A stretch of DNA of 64,000 nucleotides from assembly GCA_963707665.1 (NCBI GenBank), contig CAVPQU010000024.1, forward strand, positions 62,001-126,000. The letters run 5' to 3'. Both the position numbers and the translations under genes were made by a program. The DNA comes from DATJCV01 sp963707665. GTDB lineage: Bacteria > Pseudomonadota > Gammaproteobacteria > Burkholderiales > Burkholderiaceae_D. The notes under the pieces were generated by a model, which saw only the letters and a program-made list of their open reading frames with translations, was not told where the DNA came from and ran no database searches. Shown in pieces: positions 45,492-54,997 of the stretch (within the stretch, counting starts at the first letter, position 1; each line of letters opens with the position of its first letter).

Positions 45492-45615
45492 CTGTCGTTC
45501 CCGCGGTCGTAAGCGGGAAGCCAGTGTCGTGATTTAGCGATCATGCGGTTAAATAACCGCTATTCAAATGCGACGAAAGACGCTAGGTTCCCGCTGAAAG
45601 CCGCGGGAACGACAG
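45492..45615. repeat. 124-bp palindromic (MITE/REP-like) repeat between trpB and trpA
   Basis: Perfect 15-bp terminal inverted repeats CTGTCGTTCCCGCGG and CCGCGGGAACGACAG. Internal AGCGGGAA/TTCCCGCT continue the symmetry. Each half is itself a small palindrome of the widespread TCGTTCCCGC..GCGGGAA REP type. No coding capacity. Confidence 0.8.
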
Positions 45616-45657
45616 GGAATTCAAGGCTGCACAGTCCGACACGCCGCACGCATGCAC

Positions 45658-46923
45658 TCAATATTTGCCAGCGCGCTGCGCCACCGTATGCATGTCCTTG
45701 TCGCCGCGTCCGGACAGATTGACCAGGATGGTTTTATCCTTGGGCAGAGTCGCCGCCAGCTTGGCCGCATGCGCCAAGGCATGGCTCGATTCCAGCGCCG
45801 GGATGATGCCCTCGATCCGGCAGCAGGTATTGAACGCGGCCAGCGCCTCGTCGTCGGTGATCGAGGCGTACTGCGCGCGGCCGCTGTCCTTCAGCCAGGC
45901 GTGTTCCGGGCCGACGCCGGGATAATCCAGGCCGGCCGAGACCGAATGGGTTTCGATGATCTGGCCATTCGCATCCTGCAGCAGATAGGTGCGGTTGCCA
46001 TGCAGCACGCCGGGCGAACCGGCCAGCAGCGACGCCGAATGGCGGCCGGTGTCGATGCCGTCGCCGGCGGCTTCGACCCCCACCAATTGCACATCCGGAT
46101 AGTCGATGTACGGATAAAAAATCCCCATCGCGTTCGAGCCGCCGCCGATGCAGGCAACCACGTAGTCCGGCTGGCGCCCGGTCATTTCCGGCATCTGCGT
46201 CAGGCACTCGGTGCCGATCACCGACTGGAAGTCGCGCACCATCATCGGGTACGGATGCGGCCCGGCCACGGTGCCGATGATGTAGAAGGTGTTTTCGATG
46301 TTGGTAACCCAGTCGCGCATCGCTTCGTTCAGCGCATCCTTCAGCGTCTTGGAGCCGGATTCAACCGGCACCACTTTCGCTCCCAGCAGCTCCATCCGGT
46401 ACACGTTCTGCACCTGGCGCTTGACGTCCTCGCTGCCCATGTAGACCACGCATTCCATGCCGAAGCGGGCGCAGATGGTGGCGGTGGCGACGCCATGCTG
46501 GCCGGCGCCGGTCTCGGCGATGACGCGCGGCTTGCCCATGCGGCGCGCCAGCAGCGCCTGGCCGATGACGTTGTTGATCTTGTGGGCGCCGGTGTGATTC
46601 AGGTCTTCGCGCTTGAAGTAGATCTGCGCGCCGCCCATCTGCTCGGACCAGCGCTTGGCGTGGTAGATCGGACTCGGGCGGCCGACGAAATGCTTCAGTT
46701 CGCGCTCGAATTCGGCGACGAATTCCGGCTCGTGCTGATAGCGCGCATACGCCTCTTTCAACTCGGTCAGCGCCGGCGTCAGGGTTTCGGCGACGAAGCT
46801 GCCGCCGTACGGGCCGAAATGGCCGCGCGCATCCGGCAATGCATAGTGGGCTGCCTGGCGCAAGGCGCTGGTGGCAAGCGGCTGGCGCTCGAACTGCTGT
46901 TCGAGCGGTGTGAATTGGGTCAT
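45658..46923 (-). CDS. trpB: Tryptophan synthase beta chain
   Basis: 421 aa PLP enzyme that joins indole and serine. The PLP lysine is in LNHTGAHKINNVIGQALLA; the glycine-rich phosphate loop is CIGGGSNAMG; and ETGAGQHGVATA holds the catalytic Glu. Length includes a short N-terminal extension usual for this group. It lies 2 bp downstream of trpF and forms the alpha2-beta2 complex with TrpA. Confidence 0.98.
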   Translation of the reverse strand: MTQFTPLEQQFERQPLATSALRQAAHYALPDARGHFGPYGGSFVAETLTPALTELKEAYARYQHEPEFVAEFERELKHFVGRPSPIYHAKRWSEQMGGAQIYFKREDLNHTGAHKINNVIGQALLARRMGKPRVIAETGAGQHGVATATICARFGMECVVYMGSEDVKRQVQNVYRMELLGAKVVPVESGSKTLKDALNEAMRDWVTNIENTFYIIGTVAGPHPYPMMVRDFQSVIGTECLTQMPEMTGRQPDYVVACIGGGSNAMGIFYPYIDYPDVQLVGVEAAGDGIDTGRHSASLLAGSPGVLHGNRTYLLQDANGQIIETHSVSAGLDYPGVGPEHAWLKDSGRAQYASITDDEALAAFNTCCRIEGIIPALESSHALAHAAKLAATLPKDKTILVNLSGRGDKDMHTVAQRAGKY

Positions 46924-46925
46924 GG

Positions 46926-47615
46926 TCAGTTCCTGCTGGATTCGGTATGGGAAACGATGCCGGCCTCCGCCTGCCGTACTGCCTCGACAAAGGCGCGGAT
47001 TTTGGCGGCATCCTTGATGCCCTTGGCTTGTTCGACGCCGCTGCTGACGTCGACTGCATAAGGGCGCACGCGGGTCACCGCGTCAATCGCATTGTGTACG
47101 CTCAAGCCACCACTTAAAACGACCCGAGGCGCGAGCTCTTCTGGGATGAGAGACCAATCGAATACCTTTCCACTGCCGCCGTAACCCTCCGCATGGGCAT
47201 CCAGCAACAATCCCGCAAACAAGGGGCTGGCGGCGCGATAACTTCTTTCACATTCTAGCAAATCGGGTACCGCATCGCCGCCGATGCGCACTGCACGGAG
47301 GAACGGCCGCCGCACCCGTTCGGCAATCGCCACGCATTGATCCAGGCTTTCGTCGCCGTGAAACTGCAGCAGCGCCAGCGGCGCCTGCGCGACCACCTCG
47401 GCCACTTGGAGCGGCTCGGCATTCACGAACAGGCCAACGGCGGAAACGAAGGGCGGCAAGCGCGCAATCAACTCGGCCGCGGCCGCGGGCGTCACGTAGC
47501 GCGGACTGTGCGGATAAAACACGAAACCGAGCGCATCGACCCCGGCTGCCACCGCCGCGTCCACGTCCTGCGGCCGGGTCAGGCCGCAAATCTTGATCCG
47601 GGTGCGGGACGTCAT
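46926..47615 (-). CDS. trpF: Phosphoribosylanthranilate isomerase
   Basis: 229 aa TIM barrel for the third step of tryptophan synthesis. Starts RTRIKICGLTRPQDVDAA with the catalytic Cys; the general acid Asp is in VDVSSGVEQAKGIKD. The start MTSRTRIKI is chosen because the family begins here; 11 extra upstream codons are open. It is the first gene of trpF-trpB, 2 bp from trpB. Confidence 0.96.
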   Translation of the reverse strand: MTSRTRIKICGLTRPQDVDAAVAAGVDALGFVFYPHSPRYVTPAAAAELIARLPPFVSAVGLFVNAEPLQVAEVVAQAPLALLQFHGDESLDQCVAIAERVRRPFLRAVRIGGDAVPDLLECERSYRAASPLFAGLLLDAHAEGYGGSGKVFDWSLIPEELAPRVVLSGGLSVHNAIDAVTRVRPYAVDVSSGVEQAKGIKDAAKIRAFVEAVRQAEAGIVSHTESSRN

Positions 47616-47671
47616 GCGCGACACCTCCATAAACTGCCGCCATGGCACTCGGACATTTCCAGCTTCCTCAT

Positions 47672-47731
47672 ATACTCCTTACCAACATAGACAAATACGG
47701 GCGAATTAACTGCCAATTATAGGCATACTCC
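47672..47731 (-). repeat. Paired GGAGTAT element, copy D
   Basis: On the minus strand CGGAGTATGCC (motif 47725-47731) and AGGAGTATATG (motif 47672-47678), 53 nt apart. It starts 20 nt after the truA stop. It shares CGCCCGTATTT with copy C. Confidence 0.75.
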
Positions 47732-47750
47732 GGCTTTTTCTGATTTCATC

Positions 47751-48546
47751 TCAGTTCCCGGGTATTTCAAAATCCTCTTGTGGCAAACCCCATTTGGCAT
47801 CGTAATCGACTTTCGCCAGGTACAGGCCATCCGGCATGAAGGTTGGCGCGGCACGCGAACGGTCACGCTCCTGCAGCAATTGCTGCAGCCATTCCGGCGG
47901 CCGCTTGCCATTGCCGACCGCCACCAGCGAGCCGACGATGTTGCGCACCATGTGGTGCAGAAAGGCATTGGCGCGCAAGGTGAATATCAGGTTATGCCCC
48001 TGGCGTTCGATGCGCAATTCGTGCAGCGTGCGAATCGGCGACGGCGCCTGGCACTCGGAGGAACGGAACGCCGAAAAATCGTGGGTGCCGAGCAGATGCT
48101 GGGCTGCCGCCTGCATGGCTTCGACCGCCAGCGGCTGGAATGTCCATCCGGCCCGGCCGACCAGCAACGGCGAACGTACCGGATGGTTATACAACAGATA
48201 ACGGTAAGTGCGGTCGCGCGCACTGAAACGCGCATGAAACGGTTGCGGCTACATCTGCTTCCAGGCTATGCGCCCAGCGCACCGCAATCGACGGCGGCAG
48301 CAATGCATTCAGGCCGCGCACCCAGGAAAAAATTTCGCGCTCAAGCACGGTGTCAAAATGCACCACCTGCTCCAGCGCGTGGACGCCGCGATCGGTGCGG
48401 CCGGCGCAGACAGTCGCGTGCGGATGCCGGGTGAATTCGCGCAATGCCTGTTCCAGCCGGTCTTGCACCGTGTGGCGATCAGGCTGGGTTTGCCAGCCAT
48501 GCCACGGTGCACCGTCATATTGGATGCCGAGAACGATCCGTTTCAC
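47751..48546 (-). CDS. truA: tRNA pseudouridine(38-40) synthase, frameshifted
   Basis: About 264 aa after repair. Modifies U38-40 in the anticodon arm. The catalytic Asp lies in VCAGRTDRGVHALEQVVHF in the first frame; the second frame supplies TYRYLLYNHPVRSPLL-type strand, GTHDFSAFRSSECQ and FLHHMVRNIVGSLVAVG. The break is at about 48243-48250; dropping one base gives LEADVAQPFHARFSARDRTYRY. A +1 in a near-universal housekeeping gene suggests sequencing error. Confidence 0.88.
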
Positions 48547-48581
48547 TTCTCTTCCAGTTGCAAAATCAATCCCAAAAATAG

Positions 48582-48615
48582 AAAAACGGGCGCCAGCATG
48601 GTGCTGCGCCCGTTC
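48582..48615 (-). terminator. Rho-independent terminator of fimV
   Basis: Stem GAACGGGCGC/GCGCCCGTTT on the minus strand followed by TTTC and a T-rich tract. It lies 43 nt after the fimV stop, ahead of truA. Confidence 0.82.
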
Positions 48616-48657
48616 TACGTCACTGCCTGGCTAGCGGTGCAACGACCTGCGGCGAGT

Positions 48658-51345
48658 TTAAGCCAGTTCGGCCAGCAGCGACCTGGCCTTGTCGATTTGC
48701 TCCGACGATCCGCCCCTGACCACTTCGTCCAGCAATTCGCGCGCGCCTTCACGGTCGCCGATTTCCCGGTAAGCCAGCGCCAGATCCAGCTTGGTCGACA
48801 TTTCCGCACTATACGGATCGACGCTGCCATCGTCGTCGGCAGGAGCGCCCAGATCGAGGTCGATTCCATCCAGGTCGAAAGCAGCAGATGCCACGGCAGC
48901 GGACGCTGCCTGCACCTCTGCCGTCACCATCTCCAGCGCTGCCGGCGCCGATATTTGCGGTAGCTCTTGCAGTTCCTGTTCAATCGGGCCCAGCGTGGCT
49001 TCGGCCATCAGTGCCGGCTCGGGCAGATCGACAGCAGTCTCGTCCGGTGCGGCTGCCGCCACATCCAAGGTGAAATCGATGGCGCCAAAGTCCATGCCGG
49101 GGACATCCACAGCAGCGGCTGGCGCGGCCGCTACCGGCGCCGGCTCAACTTCCTGGCCGAAATTACCCAGGTCGAAATCCAGGTCGGCGACAGGTGGCTG
49201 CTCGGCCAATGACTCGTCCTGGCTGGCTGCCGGCATCATCATGGGCGCATCGCTGAAATGGTCGGCGTCGGCTGCCGCCGCGGCGCCCGACAGATCGGAC
49301 TCGCGCATGACGGAATGCGGCTGGGTGGTGGCCAGCAAGGCATCGAGATCGAGTTCTTCCAGTGGCTCGGTGGGCGCTGTGACGATCGCTGCCTTGGCCA
49401 ATGCATCATCGCCCAGCTTGCCGCCGGCATAGAGCGGATTGGCCGGGTCGATGGTAAGGCCCAGGGTTGCGGCCTGGCTCCATTCGTCACCCTCGCCTTT
49501 GGTCAGCCCGTACAACTCGCTGGCCAGCAATTCGAAGGCGCGCAAATCCTTGCGGTTGGCATAGATTTCCAGCAGCTTCAAGCGGACCGGATTGCGCTCA
49601 GGCTGGGTGCGCAAGGCTTCCTTCAGGATTTCCTCGGCCTGGGCATCGCGGCCGTAGGCAATATAGACATCGGCTTCGGCCACCGGATCGACTTCGTTGG
49701 TATCCAGGTGGCTGGCGGAAGGGCTAAAGCTGGAATTGAAGACGCTGTTGTTGGTATCGACACTCTGGCCGCCGGTCGAGCCAAACAGTGAGTTGGCCTT
49801 CAGGCTCGAATCGCCCAGGATGCTATCGGCAAACGATTTCTGCTTTTTCTTGCGACGTGAGCTGTAGATGCCGAAGGCGCCCAGCGCCACCAGCAGCAAG
49901 CCGGCCCCCGGCAACAAGAGCGCGTTGTCCAGCACGCTGTCGATAAAGCTGGGTTCTTCCACCACCGGCGCGGGCGCAGGCTTGACTGGCGCCGTCGCCG
50001 GCTTCTCGGCGCTGGCAACGACGGCGCTGGCCGCCGGTGCGACCACGGCCGGCTCCGTCTTCACGCCGTCGTTATCTGCGGTGGCCGGCTGCTCCGCTGG
50101 CGGCTCGGCAACCGTAGCAGTGGCGCCGACCGCCGCTGCTACCGCCGGCGCGGCGGTATTGGCGCCGTCTGCCGGCTGCTGGCTGGCCAGGCTCTTGCTC
50201 TTGATTTCCAGCAGTTTTTGCAAGTCGGCCAGATTTTTTTCCAGTTCCTGGACGCGGGCGTTGGCGTCAGCCAGCGCCTTGTCCTTGGCAATCAGGTCTT
50301 CCGCACTGGCGGCGGCTGGGCCGCTAGCACTGCCGCCACCCGCCTTCGACAGCGTCAGTTTGTCTTTTGCCTCGCCAACTGCGCCCGCCGGCTCTTCCAC
50401 CGTGCTGGTGATCTTGCCGGCCGCGCTCTGGCGCGATTCGGTCGATGGCTTGGCGACGCCAGCAGCAACCTGGCCCGCCAGCCGGTTACGGTACTCATTG
50501 AAGTCCCTGGTCTGCGCGACCACGATGCTTCTGGCTTCGGCCGGCGCCACATGTTCGGCTGCGGAAGCATCCGGCACCGACAGTACCTGGCCGCTACGCA
50601 GCCGATTCATGTTGTTGCCGACGAAGGCGTCGGGGTTGGCCTGGTACAGCACGACCAGCATCTGATCCAGCGATACGCCGGCCGGCTTGAACTGATGGGC
50701 GATCGCGGCTAGCGAATCGCCTCGCTTGACCTCGTAGCTGCGAATCTGGCCGGCCGTGCTCTGTGCCGGGACGCTACGCGCGTTATTTTCCGCTGCCGTT
50801 CTACGGGCCGCTGGCGCCGCGGCGCTCGGCGCCGGCGCACTGGCCGCCACGCGCGGCGTCTGCACCGCAACTGGCGCAGCCACCTGCACCGGCTGCGTCA
50901 TGCGCAAATCCGCCGGGTCCAGCAGGAAGGTGTATTCGCGCACCAGACGCGACCCGCCGCCGCTCAGTTCCAGCAGCATGTCGATGAACGGCTCGTTCAT
51001 CGGCTGTGCCGACGTGACGCGGATGACCGCGTCGCTGCCGCGTTGCTCCAGCGCAAAGCGCAACGACAGCAGAGCCGGGTTGAATTCAATATTGGCCTGA
51101 CGGAACGCCGCCTGGGGAGCCAGCTTCGCCGTCAGCGTCCCCAGTTCATCCTTCGATACCGAGTTCATCTCGATTTCGGCACGCAACGGCTGGCCCAGCG
51201 AGGACAGCACCGTCAGTTTGCCGAGTCCCGCCGCATCTGCACCGGAAGAAATCAGGATCAGTGCCGACGCGACCGCCGCGCTCAATGCTTTCAGATTGCC
51301 GGCGAGCCGCCTGGAGGATTTAGTTGAATGCATGTTGGGTGACAT
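48658..51345 (-). CDS. fimV: FimV-like polar/pilus-assembly protein
   Basis: 895 aa inner-membrane protein. Signal peptide (ALSAAVASALILISSGADA), then the FimV N-terminal domain beginning AGLGKLTVLSSLGQPLRAEI, LysM near 205-260 (YEVKRGDSLAAIAHQF), a coiled coil near 355-395, one transmembrane helix (LLLPGAGLLLVALGAFGIY), a long acidic Ala/Asp-rich cytoplasmic region, and the C-terminal TPR-type FimV domain (STKLDLALAYREIGDREGAR). In Pseudomonas it organises type IV pili and polar signalling. It stands between asd and truA as in most betaproteobacteria, where it may act apart from pili. Confidence 0.93.
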   Translation of the reverse strand: MSPNMHSTKSSRRLAGNLKALSAAVASALILISSGADAAGLGKLTVLSSLGQPLRAEIEMNSVSKDELGTLTAKLAPQAAFRQANIEFNPALLSLRFALEQRGSDAVIRVTSAQPMNEPFIDMLLELSGGGSRLVREYTFLLDPADLRMTQPVQVAAPVAVQTPRVAASAPAPSAAAPAARRTAAENNARSVPAQSTAGQIRSYEVKRGDSLAAIAHQFKPAGVSLDQMLVVLYQANPDAFVGNNMNRLRSGQVLSVPDASAAEHVAPAEARSIVVAQTRDFNEYRNRLAGQVAAGVAKPSTESRQSAAGKITSTVEEPAGAVGEAKDKLTLSKAGGGSASGPAAASAEDLIAKDKALADANARVQELEKNLADLQKLLEIKSKSLASQQPADGANTAAPAVAAAVGATATVAEPPAEQPATADNDGVKTEPAVVAPAASAVVASAEKPATAPVKPAPAPVVEEPSFIDSVLDNALLLPGAGLLLVALGAFGIYSSRRKKKQKSFADSILGDSSLKANSLFGSTGGQSVDTNNSVFNSSFSPSASHLDTNEVDPVAEADVYIAYGRDAQAEEILKEALRTQPERNPVRLKLLEIYANRKDLRAFELLASELYGLTKGEGDEWSQAATLGLTIDPANPLYAGGKLGDDALAKAAIVTAPTEPLEELDLDALLATTQPHSVMRESDLSGAAAAADADHFSDAPMMMPAASQDESLAEQPPVADLDFDLGNFGQEVEPAPVAAAPAAAVDVPGMDFGAIDFTLDVAAAAPDETAVDLPEPALMAEATLGPIEQELQELPQISAPAALEMVTAEVQAASAAVASAAFDLDGIDLDLGAPADDDGSVDPYSAEMSTKLDLALAYREIGDREGARELLDEVVRGGSSEQIDKARSLLAELA

Positions 51346-51470
51346 AGATGGGCATTCCCGACCGTGCCATGGGCACCGACGCCTCCTCTACATTTATCGT
51401 TGTGGCAGGAAGTTTCAAAATAGCATCAGGAACTTAGGTGCGCAAGCGCAACAATCTTCTCACCATCTGT

Positions 51471-51516
51471 AAAGCTCGCCATCCGGCCTTGTAACAGGTC
51501 AATATGGCGAGCTTTT
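51471..51516 (-). terminator. Inverted repeat, probable terminator between asd and fimV
   Basis: Perfect 12-bp stem AAAGCTCGCCAT/ATGGCGAGCTTT with a 21-nt loop. The T-run is short on both strands. It lies 54 nt after the asd stop. Confidence 0.6.
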
Positions 51517-51569
51517 GTTGTGATTTGACAACGAGGGGCGACCGCGCGGATGGCTGCCGCCCTTCGCGT

Positions 51570-52709
51570 TTAATGGTCGAGAACGATACGCAACATGCGA
51601 CGCAGTGGTTCGGCCGCGCCCCACAGGAGCTGGTCGCCGACCGTAAACGCGGACAGGTACTGCTCGCCCATCTGCATCTTGCGCAAGCGACCGACCGGAA
51701 TCGTCATGGTGCCGGTGACGGCGGCCGGGGTCAGGTCGCGCATCGAGGCTTCGCGATTGTTCGGCACCACCTTGGCCCATTGGTTGCCGGCGGCCAGCAT
51801 GTCGCTGATTTCATCCAGCGGCACATCCTTTTTCAGCTTGATGGTCAGCGCCTGCGAATGGCAGCGCATGGCGCCGACGCGCACGCACAGGCCGTCGACC
51901 GGGATCGCGGCTTGGGCGGCAGCGCCGAAGGCTTCGCCGCGGCCCAGGATCTTGTTGGTTTCGGCGCCGGCCTTCCATTCCTCGCGCGAGACGCCATTGC
52001 CCAGGTCCTTGTCGATCCAGGGAATCAGGTTGCCGGCCAGCGGCACGCCGAATTGCTTGGTCTCGTCGGCGCAGAATGCATGCTGCTTGGCCAGCACCTT
52101 GCGGTCGATTTCGAGAATCGCCGAAGCCGGATCGTCCAGCAACGCCTTGACTTCGCTGTTGATCGAGCCGAACTGGGTCAGCAGTTCGCGCATGTGCTGA
52201 GCACCGCCGCCGGACGCCGCCTGATAGGTCATCGAGGTCATCCATTCGACCAGGTCGTGCTGGAACAGCCCAGACAGGCCCATCAGCATGCACGACACCG
52301 TGCAATTGCCGCCGATGTAGTTCTTGACGCCGCGCTTGAGCGCGTCCTTGATCACGTTGAGGTTGACCGGGTCGAGCACGATGATGGCGTCGTCCTGCAT
52401 GCGCAGCGTGGACGCGGCGTCGATCCAGTAGCCGTTCCAGCCGGCGCTGCGCAGCTTGGGGAAAATCTCGCTGGTGTAGTCGCCGCCCTGGCAGCTGATG
52501 ATGATGTCGCACTTCTTCAGCGCGGCGACGTCGTTGCCGTCCTGCAGCGTGGTCTCGTTGCGCGCTTCGGCCGGAGCCTTGCCGCCGACGTTCGAGGTCG
52601 AGAAAAAGACCGGCTCGATCTCGGCAAAATCGCCCTCTTCGCGCATGCGCTGCATCAGGACCGAACCCACCATGCCACGCCAACCTACCAATCCAACCAG
52701 CTTCATCAT
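51570..52709 (-). CDS. asd: Aspartate-semialdehyde dehydrogenase
   Basis: 379 aa, the longer proteobacterial form. Reduces aspartyl phosphate to the semialdehyde for lysine, threonine and methionine. Starts LVGLVGWRGMVGSVLMQRM (NADP motif). The catalytic Cys lies in GNCTVSCMLMGLSGLF, and the substrate site in RVGAMRCHSQALTIKL holds the His. It is downstream of leuB with 250 bp between, which includes repeat copy E. Confidence 0.97.
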   Translation of the reverse strand: MMKLVGLVGWRGMVGSVLMQRMREEGDFAEIEPVFFSTSNVGGKAPAEARNETTLQDGNDVAALKKCDIIISCQGGDYTSEIFPKLRSAGWNGYWIDAASTLRMQDDAIIVLDPVNLNVIKDALKRGVKNYIGGNCTVSCMLMGLSGLFQHDLVEWMTSMTYQAASGGGAQHMRELLTQFGSINSEVKALLDDPASAILEIDRKVLAKQHAFCADETKQFGVPLAGNLIPWIDKDLGNGVSREEWKAGAETNKILGRGEAFGAAAQAAIPVDGLCVRVGAMRCHSQALTIKLKKDVPLDEISDMLAAGNQWAKVVPNNREASMRDLTPAAVTGTMTIPVGRLRKMQMGEQYLSAFTVGDQLLWGAAEPLRRMLRIVLDH

Positions 52710-52878
52710 GCTTCCTTCAAAATTAAAAACCGATACTTGAACATCCGAAAACCGTCATTTGCAGACCGCTGCTGCCCTTCATTTCTGACACGGAAGCGGC
52801 GCCATTGTTGCAACGCAAGGCAAGCCATTTCATCGCCGTGGTCGTCACCGATTCCATTCTGGAATCGTCACCCAGCAT

Positions 52879-52939
52879 ATACTCCTATAGTCGCCTATCA
52901 ATTTCCGGCGATAACAGGCAGCTTTTTCCAACATACTGC
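52879..52939 (-). repeat. Paired GGAGTAT element, copy E
   Basis: On the minus strand GGCAGTATGTTG (a one-base variant, 52933-52939) and AGGAGTATATG (52879-52885), 54 nt apart. It starts 21 nt after the leuB stop. The variant motif is at the foot of the stem GGCAG/CTGCC (52917-52921 with 52936-52940), so the base change in the motif pairs with its partner arm. Confidence 0.7.
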
Positions 52940-52959
52940 CAGTAAAACTGAGGCGCGCC

Positions 52960-54036
52960 CTAGCCCAGCGCTTTCAACACGGCTGCGCCCATATCCTTGG
53001 TACCGACCCGCGTGGTTCCGGTTTCGTAAATGTCCGGCGTGCGCAAGCCTTGCGCCAGCACCTGCTTGACCGCTGCTTCGATGCGATCGGCCTGCTCCGC
53101 CTTGTTCAGCGAATAGCGCAGCATCATCGCCGCCGACAGGATGGTCGCCAGCGGATTGGCCACGCCCTTGCCGGCGATGTCCGGCGCCGAGCCGTGCGAC
53201 GGTTCGTACAAGCCCTTGTTGTTGGCATCGAGCGAAGCCGACGGCAGCATGCCGATCGAGCCGGTCAGCATCGCCGCCGCGTCCGACAGGATGTCGCCGA
53301 ACATGTTGCCGGTGACGATCACGTCGAACTTCTTCGGCGCCCGCACCAGTTGCATCGCGGCGTTGTCGACGTACATATGGTCGAGTTCGACGTCCGGATA
53401 TTCCTGATGGACGTCGGTCACGATGTCCTTCCAGAACTGGAAGGTTTCCAGCACATTGGCCTTGTCGACCGAAGTCAGGCGCTTGCCGCGCTTTTGCGCC
53501 GCCTGGAAGGCGACGTGGGCGATGCGGCGGATTTCCGGCTCGGCGTAGCGCATGGTGTCGAAGCCTTCGCGCGTCCCCTTGAACGGGCCGTCCGGGCATT
53601 CCCGCACGCCGCGCGGCTGGCCGAAATAGATGTCGCCGGTCAGTTCGCGGATGATCAGGATGTCCAGGCCGGACACGACTTCCGGCTTCAGCGTCGAGGC
53701 GCCGGCCAGTTCCGGATACAGGATCGCCGGGCGCAGGTTGGCGAACAGGCCGAGATTCTTGCGCAGGCCGAGGATCGCCTGCTCGGGCCGCAGCGCGCGT
53801 TCCAGGTTGTCGTATTTCCAGTCGCCGACCGCGCCGAACAGCACCGCGTCGGCTTCCTTGGCGAGCTTGAGCGTCGCCTCCGGCAGCGGATGGCCGTGCG
53901 CGGCATAGCCGGCGCCGCCGACCGGCGCGCTTTCCATTTCGAACTGTTCGCCGAGCGCATTCAGCACGTTGACTGCCTGCTCGATGATTTCGGGGCCGAT
54001 GCCGTCGCCTGGCAAGATTGCAATTTTCATGGTCAT
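52960..54036 (-). CDS. leuB: 3-isopropylmalate dehydrogenase
   Basis: 358 aa NAD-dependent oxidative decarboxylase of the leucine pathway. Starts KIAILPGDGIGPEIIEQAVN; has ELTGDIYFGQPRG, the Tyr-Lys region and the metal/NAD-site NMFGDILSDAAAMLTGS, HGSAPDIAGKGVANP. Intact. Downstream of leuD in the order leuC-leuD-leuB. Confidence 0.98.
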   Translation of the reverse strand: MTMKIAILPGDGIGPEIIEQAVNVLNALGEQFEMESAPVGGAGYAAHGHPLPEATLKLAKEADAVLFGAVGDWKYDNLERALRPEQAILGLRKNLGLFANLRPAILYPELAGASTLKPEVVSGLDILIIRELTGDIYFGQPRGVRECPDGPFKGTREGFDTMRYAEPEIRRIAHVAFQAAQKRGKRLTSVDKANVLETFQFWKDIVTDVHQEYPDVELDHMYVDNAAMQLVRAPKKFDVIVTGNMFGDILSDAAAMLTGSIGMLPSASLDANNKGLYEPSHGSAPDIAGKGVANPLATILSAAMMLRYSLNKAEQADRIEAAVKQVLAQGLRTPDIYETGTTRVGTKDMGAAVLKALG

Positions 54037-54134
54037 ATTTCTTTAATTGTGGGACAGAGTTTATGAGGCGTCACAGTGCCGAATTACTCTGCACCAACCG
54101 ACTAATGTGGATCACCACAGAGCCAATCAATTTT

Positions 54135-54782
54135 TTAAATGGTGTTCGCCAGCCACGGATACTGCGCCAGATGCCGTTCCTCGAAAGCGCGGATCTTGTC
54201 GGCCTGGCGCAAGGTCAGGCCGATGTCGTCAAAGCCGTTCAGCAGGCAGTACTTGCGGAATTCGCCGATGTCGAACGGATAGCGAATAGCGCCGTTGGCC
54301 GTGCTGACGAGTTGCTGCTCCAGATCAACTACCAGGCGAAAACCGGGAAAAGCCTTGACCTCGTTGAACAGATGATCAACCTGGGCCTCCGGCAGCACGA
54401 TCGGCAGCAAGCCGTTCTTGTAGCAGTTGTTGAAGAAGATATCGGCGAAACTGGGCGCGATCACGGCCCGAAAACCATACTGCTGCAACGCCCACGGCGC
54501 ATGTTCGCGCGACGAGCCGCAGCCGAAATTCTTGCGGGTCAGCAGGATCGAGGCACCCTGATAGCGCGCCTGGTTCAGCACGAAGTCCGGATTCAGCGGA
54601 CGCTTGGTATTGTCCATGCCCGGCTCGCCATGGTCGAGATAGCGCCACTCGTCGAACAGGTTCGGGCCGAAGCCGGTACGCCGGATCGACTTCAGAAACT
54701 GCTTGGGAATGATGGCGTCGGTATCCACATTGGCGCGGTCCAGCGGCGCCACCAAGCCATCGTGTACGGTAAATTTTTCCAT
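54135..54782 (-). CDS. leuD: 3-isopropylmalate dehydratase small subunit
   Basis: 215 aa swivel domain. Starts FTVHDGLVAPLDRANVDTDAIIPKQFLK and contains the conserved NFGCGSSREHAPWAL loop. With LeuC forms isopropylmalate isomerase; the Fe-S cluster is held by LeuC. It follows the small entericidin gene by about 70 bp. Confidence 0.98.
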   Translation of the reverse strand: MEKFTVHDGLVAPLDRANVDTDAIIPKQFLKSIRRTGFGPNLFDEWRYLDHGEPGMDNTKRPLNPDFVLNQARYQGASILLTRKNFGCGSSREHAPWALQQYGFRAVIAPSFADIFFNNCYKNGLLPIVLPEAQVDHLFNEVKAFPGFRLVVDLEQQLVSTANGAIRYPFDIGEFRKYCLLNGFDDIGLTLRQADKIRAFEERHLAQYPWLANTI

Positions 54783-54851
54783 GATTTCATTCTTTCACGC
54801 CGCCCATCCGAGTGGATGAGCGGCGGCACTGCACCTGGTTTCCTGCCTTGG

Positions 54852-54971
54852 TTATTTGGCAGCCTTTTCGACCGCCGTGCCGGCCTTCTGCACATCCTTG
54901 CCCATCCCTTGCACGGTATTGCAAGCATTCAAGACCACCATCGCCACCACCAAAACGAGCAGATTTTTCAT
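54852..54971 (-). CDS. Entericidin A/B family lipoprotein
   Basis: 39 aa. MKNLLVLVVAMVVLNAC is a lipoprotein signal with lipobox L14-N15-A16-Cys17; the mature part NTVQGMGKDVQKAGTAVEKA is the entericidin signature (N-T-x2-G-x-G-x-D-x2-x-A-G). A good ribosome site (AGGGAG) precedes the ATG. Entericidins are small membrane lipoproteins; in E. coli EcnA is called the antidote to EcnB. It sits inside the leucine operon, between leuC and leuD. I recall the same position in other betaproteobacteria, but its link to leucine synthesis is unknown. Confidence 0.88.
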   Translation of the reverse strand: MKNLLVLVVAMVVLNACNTVQGMGKDVQKAGTAVEKAAK

Positions 54972-54997
54972 GTTTTCTCCCTTATTTGAGTAATTGA

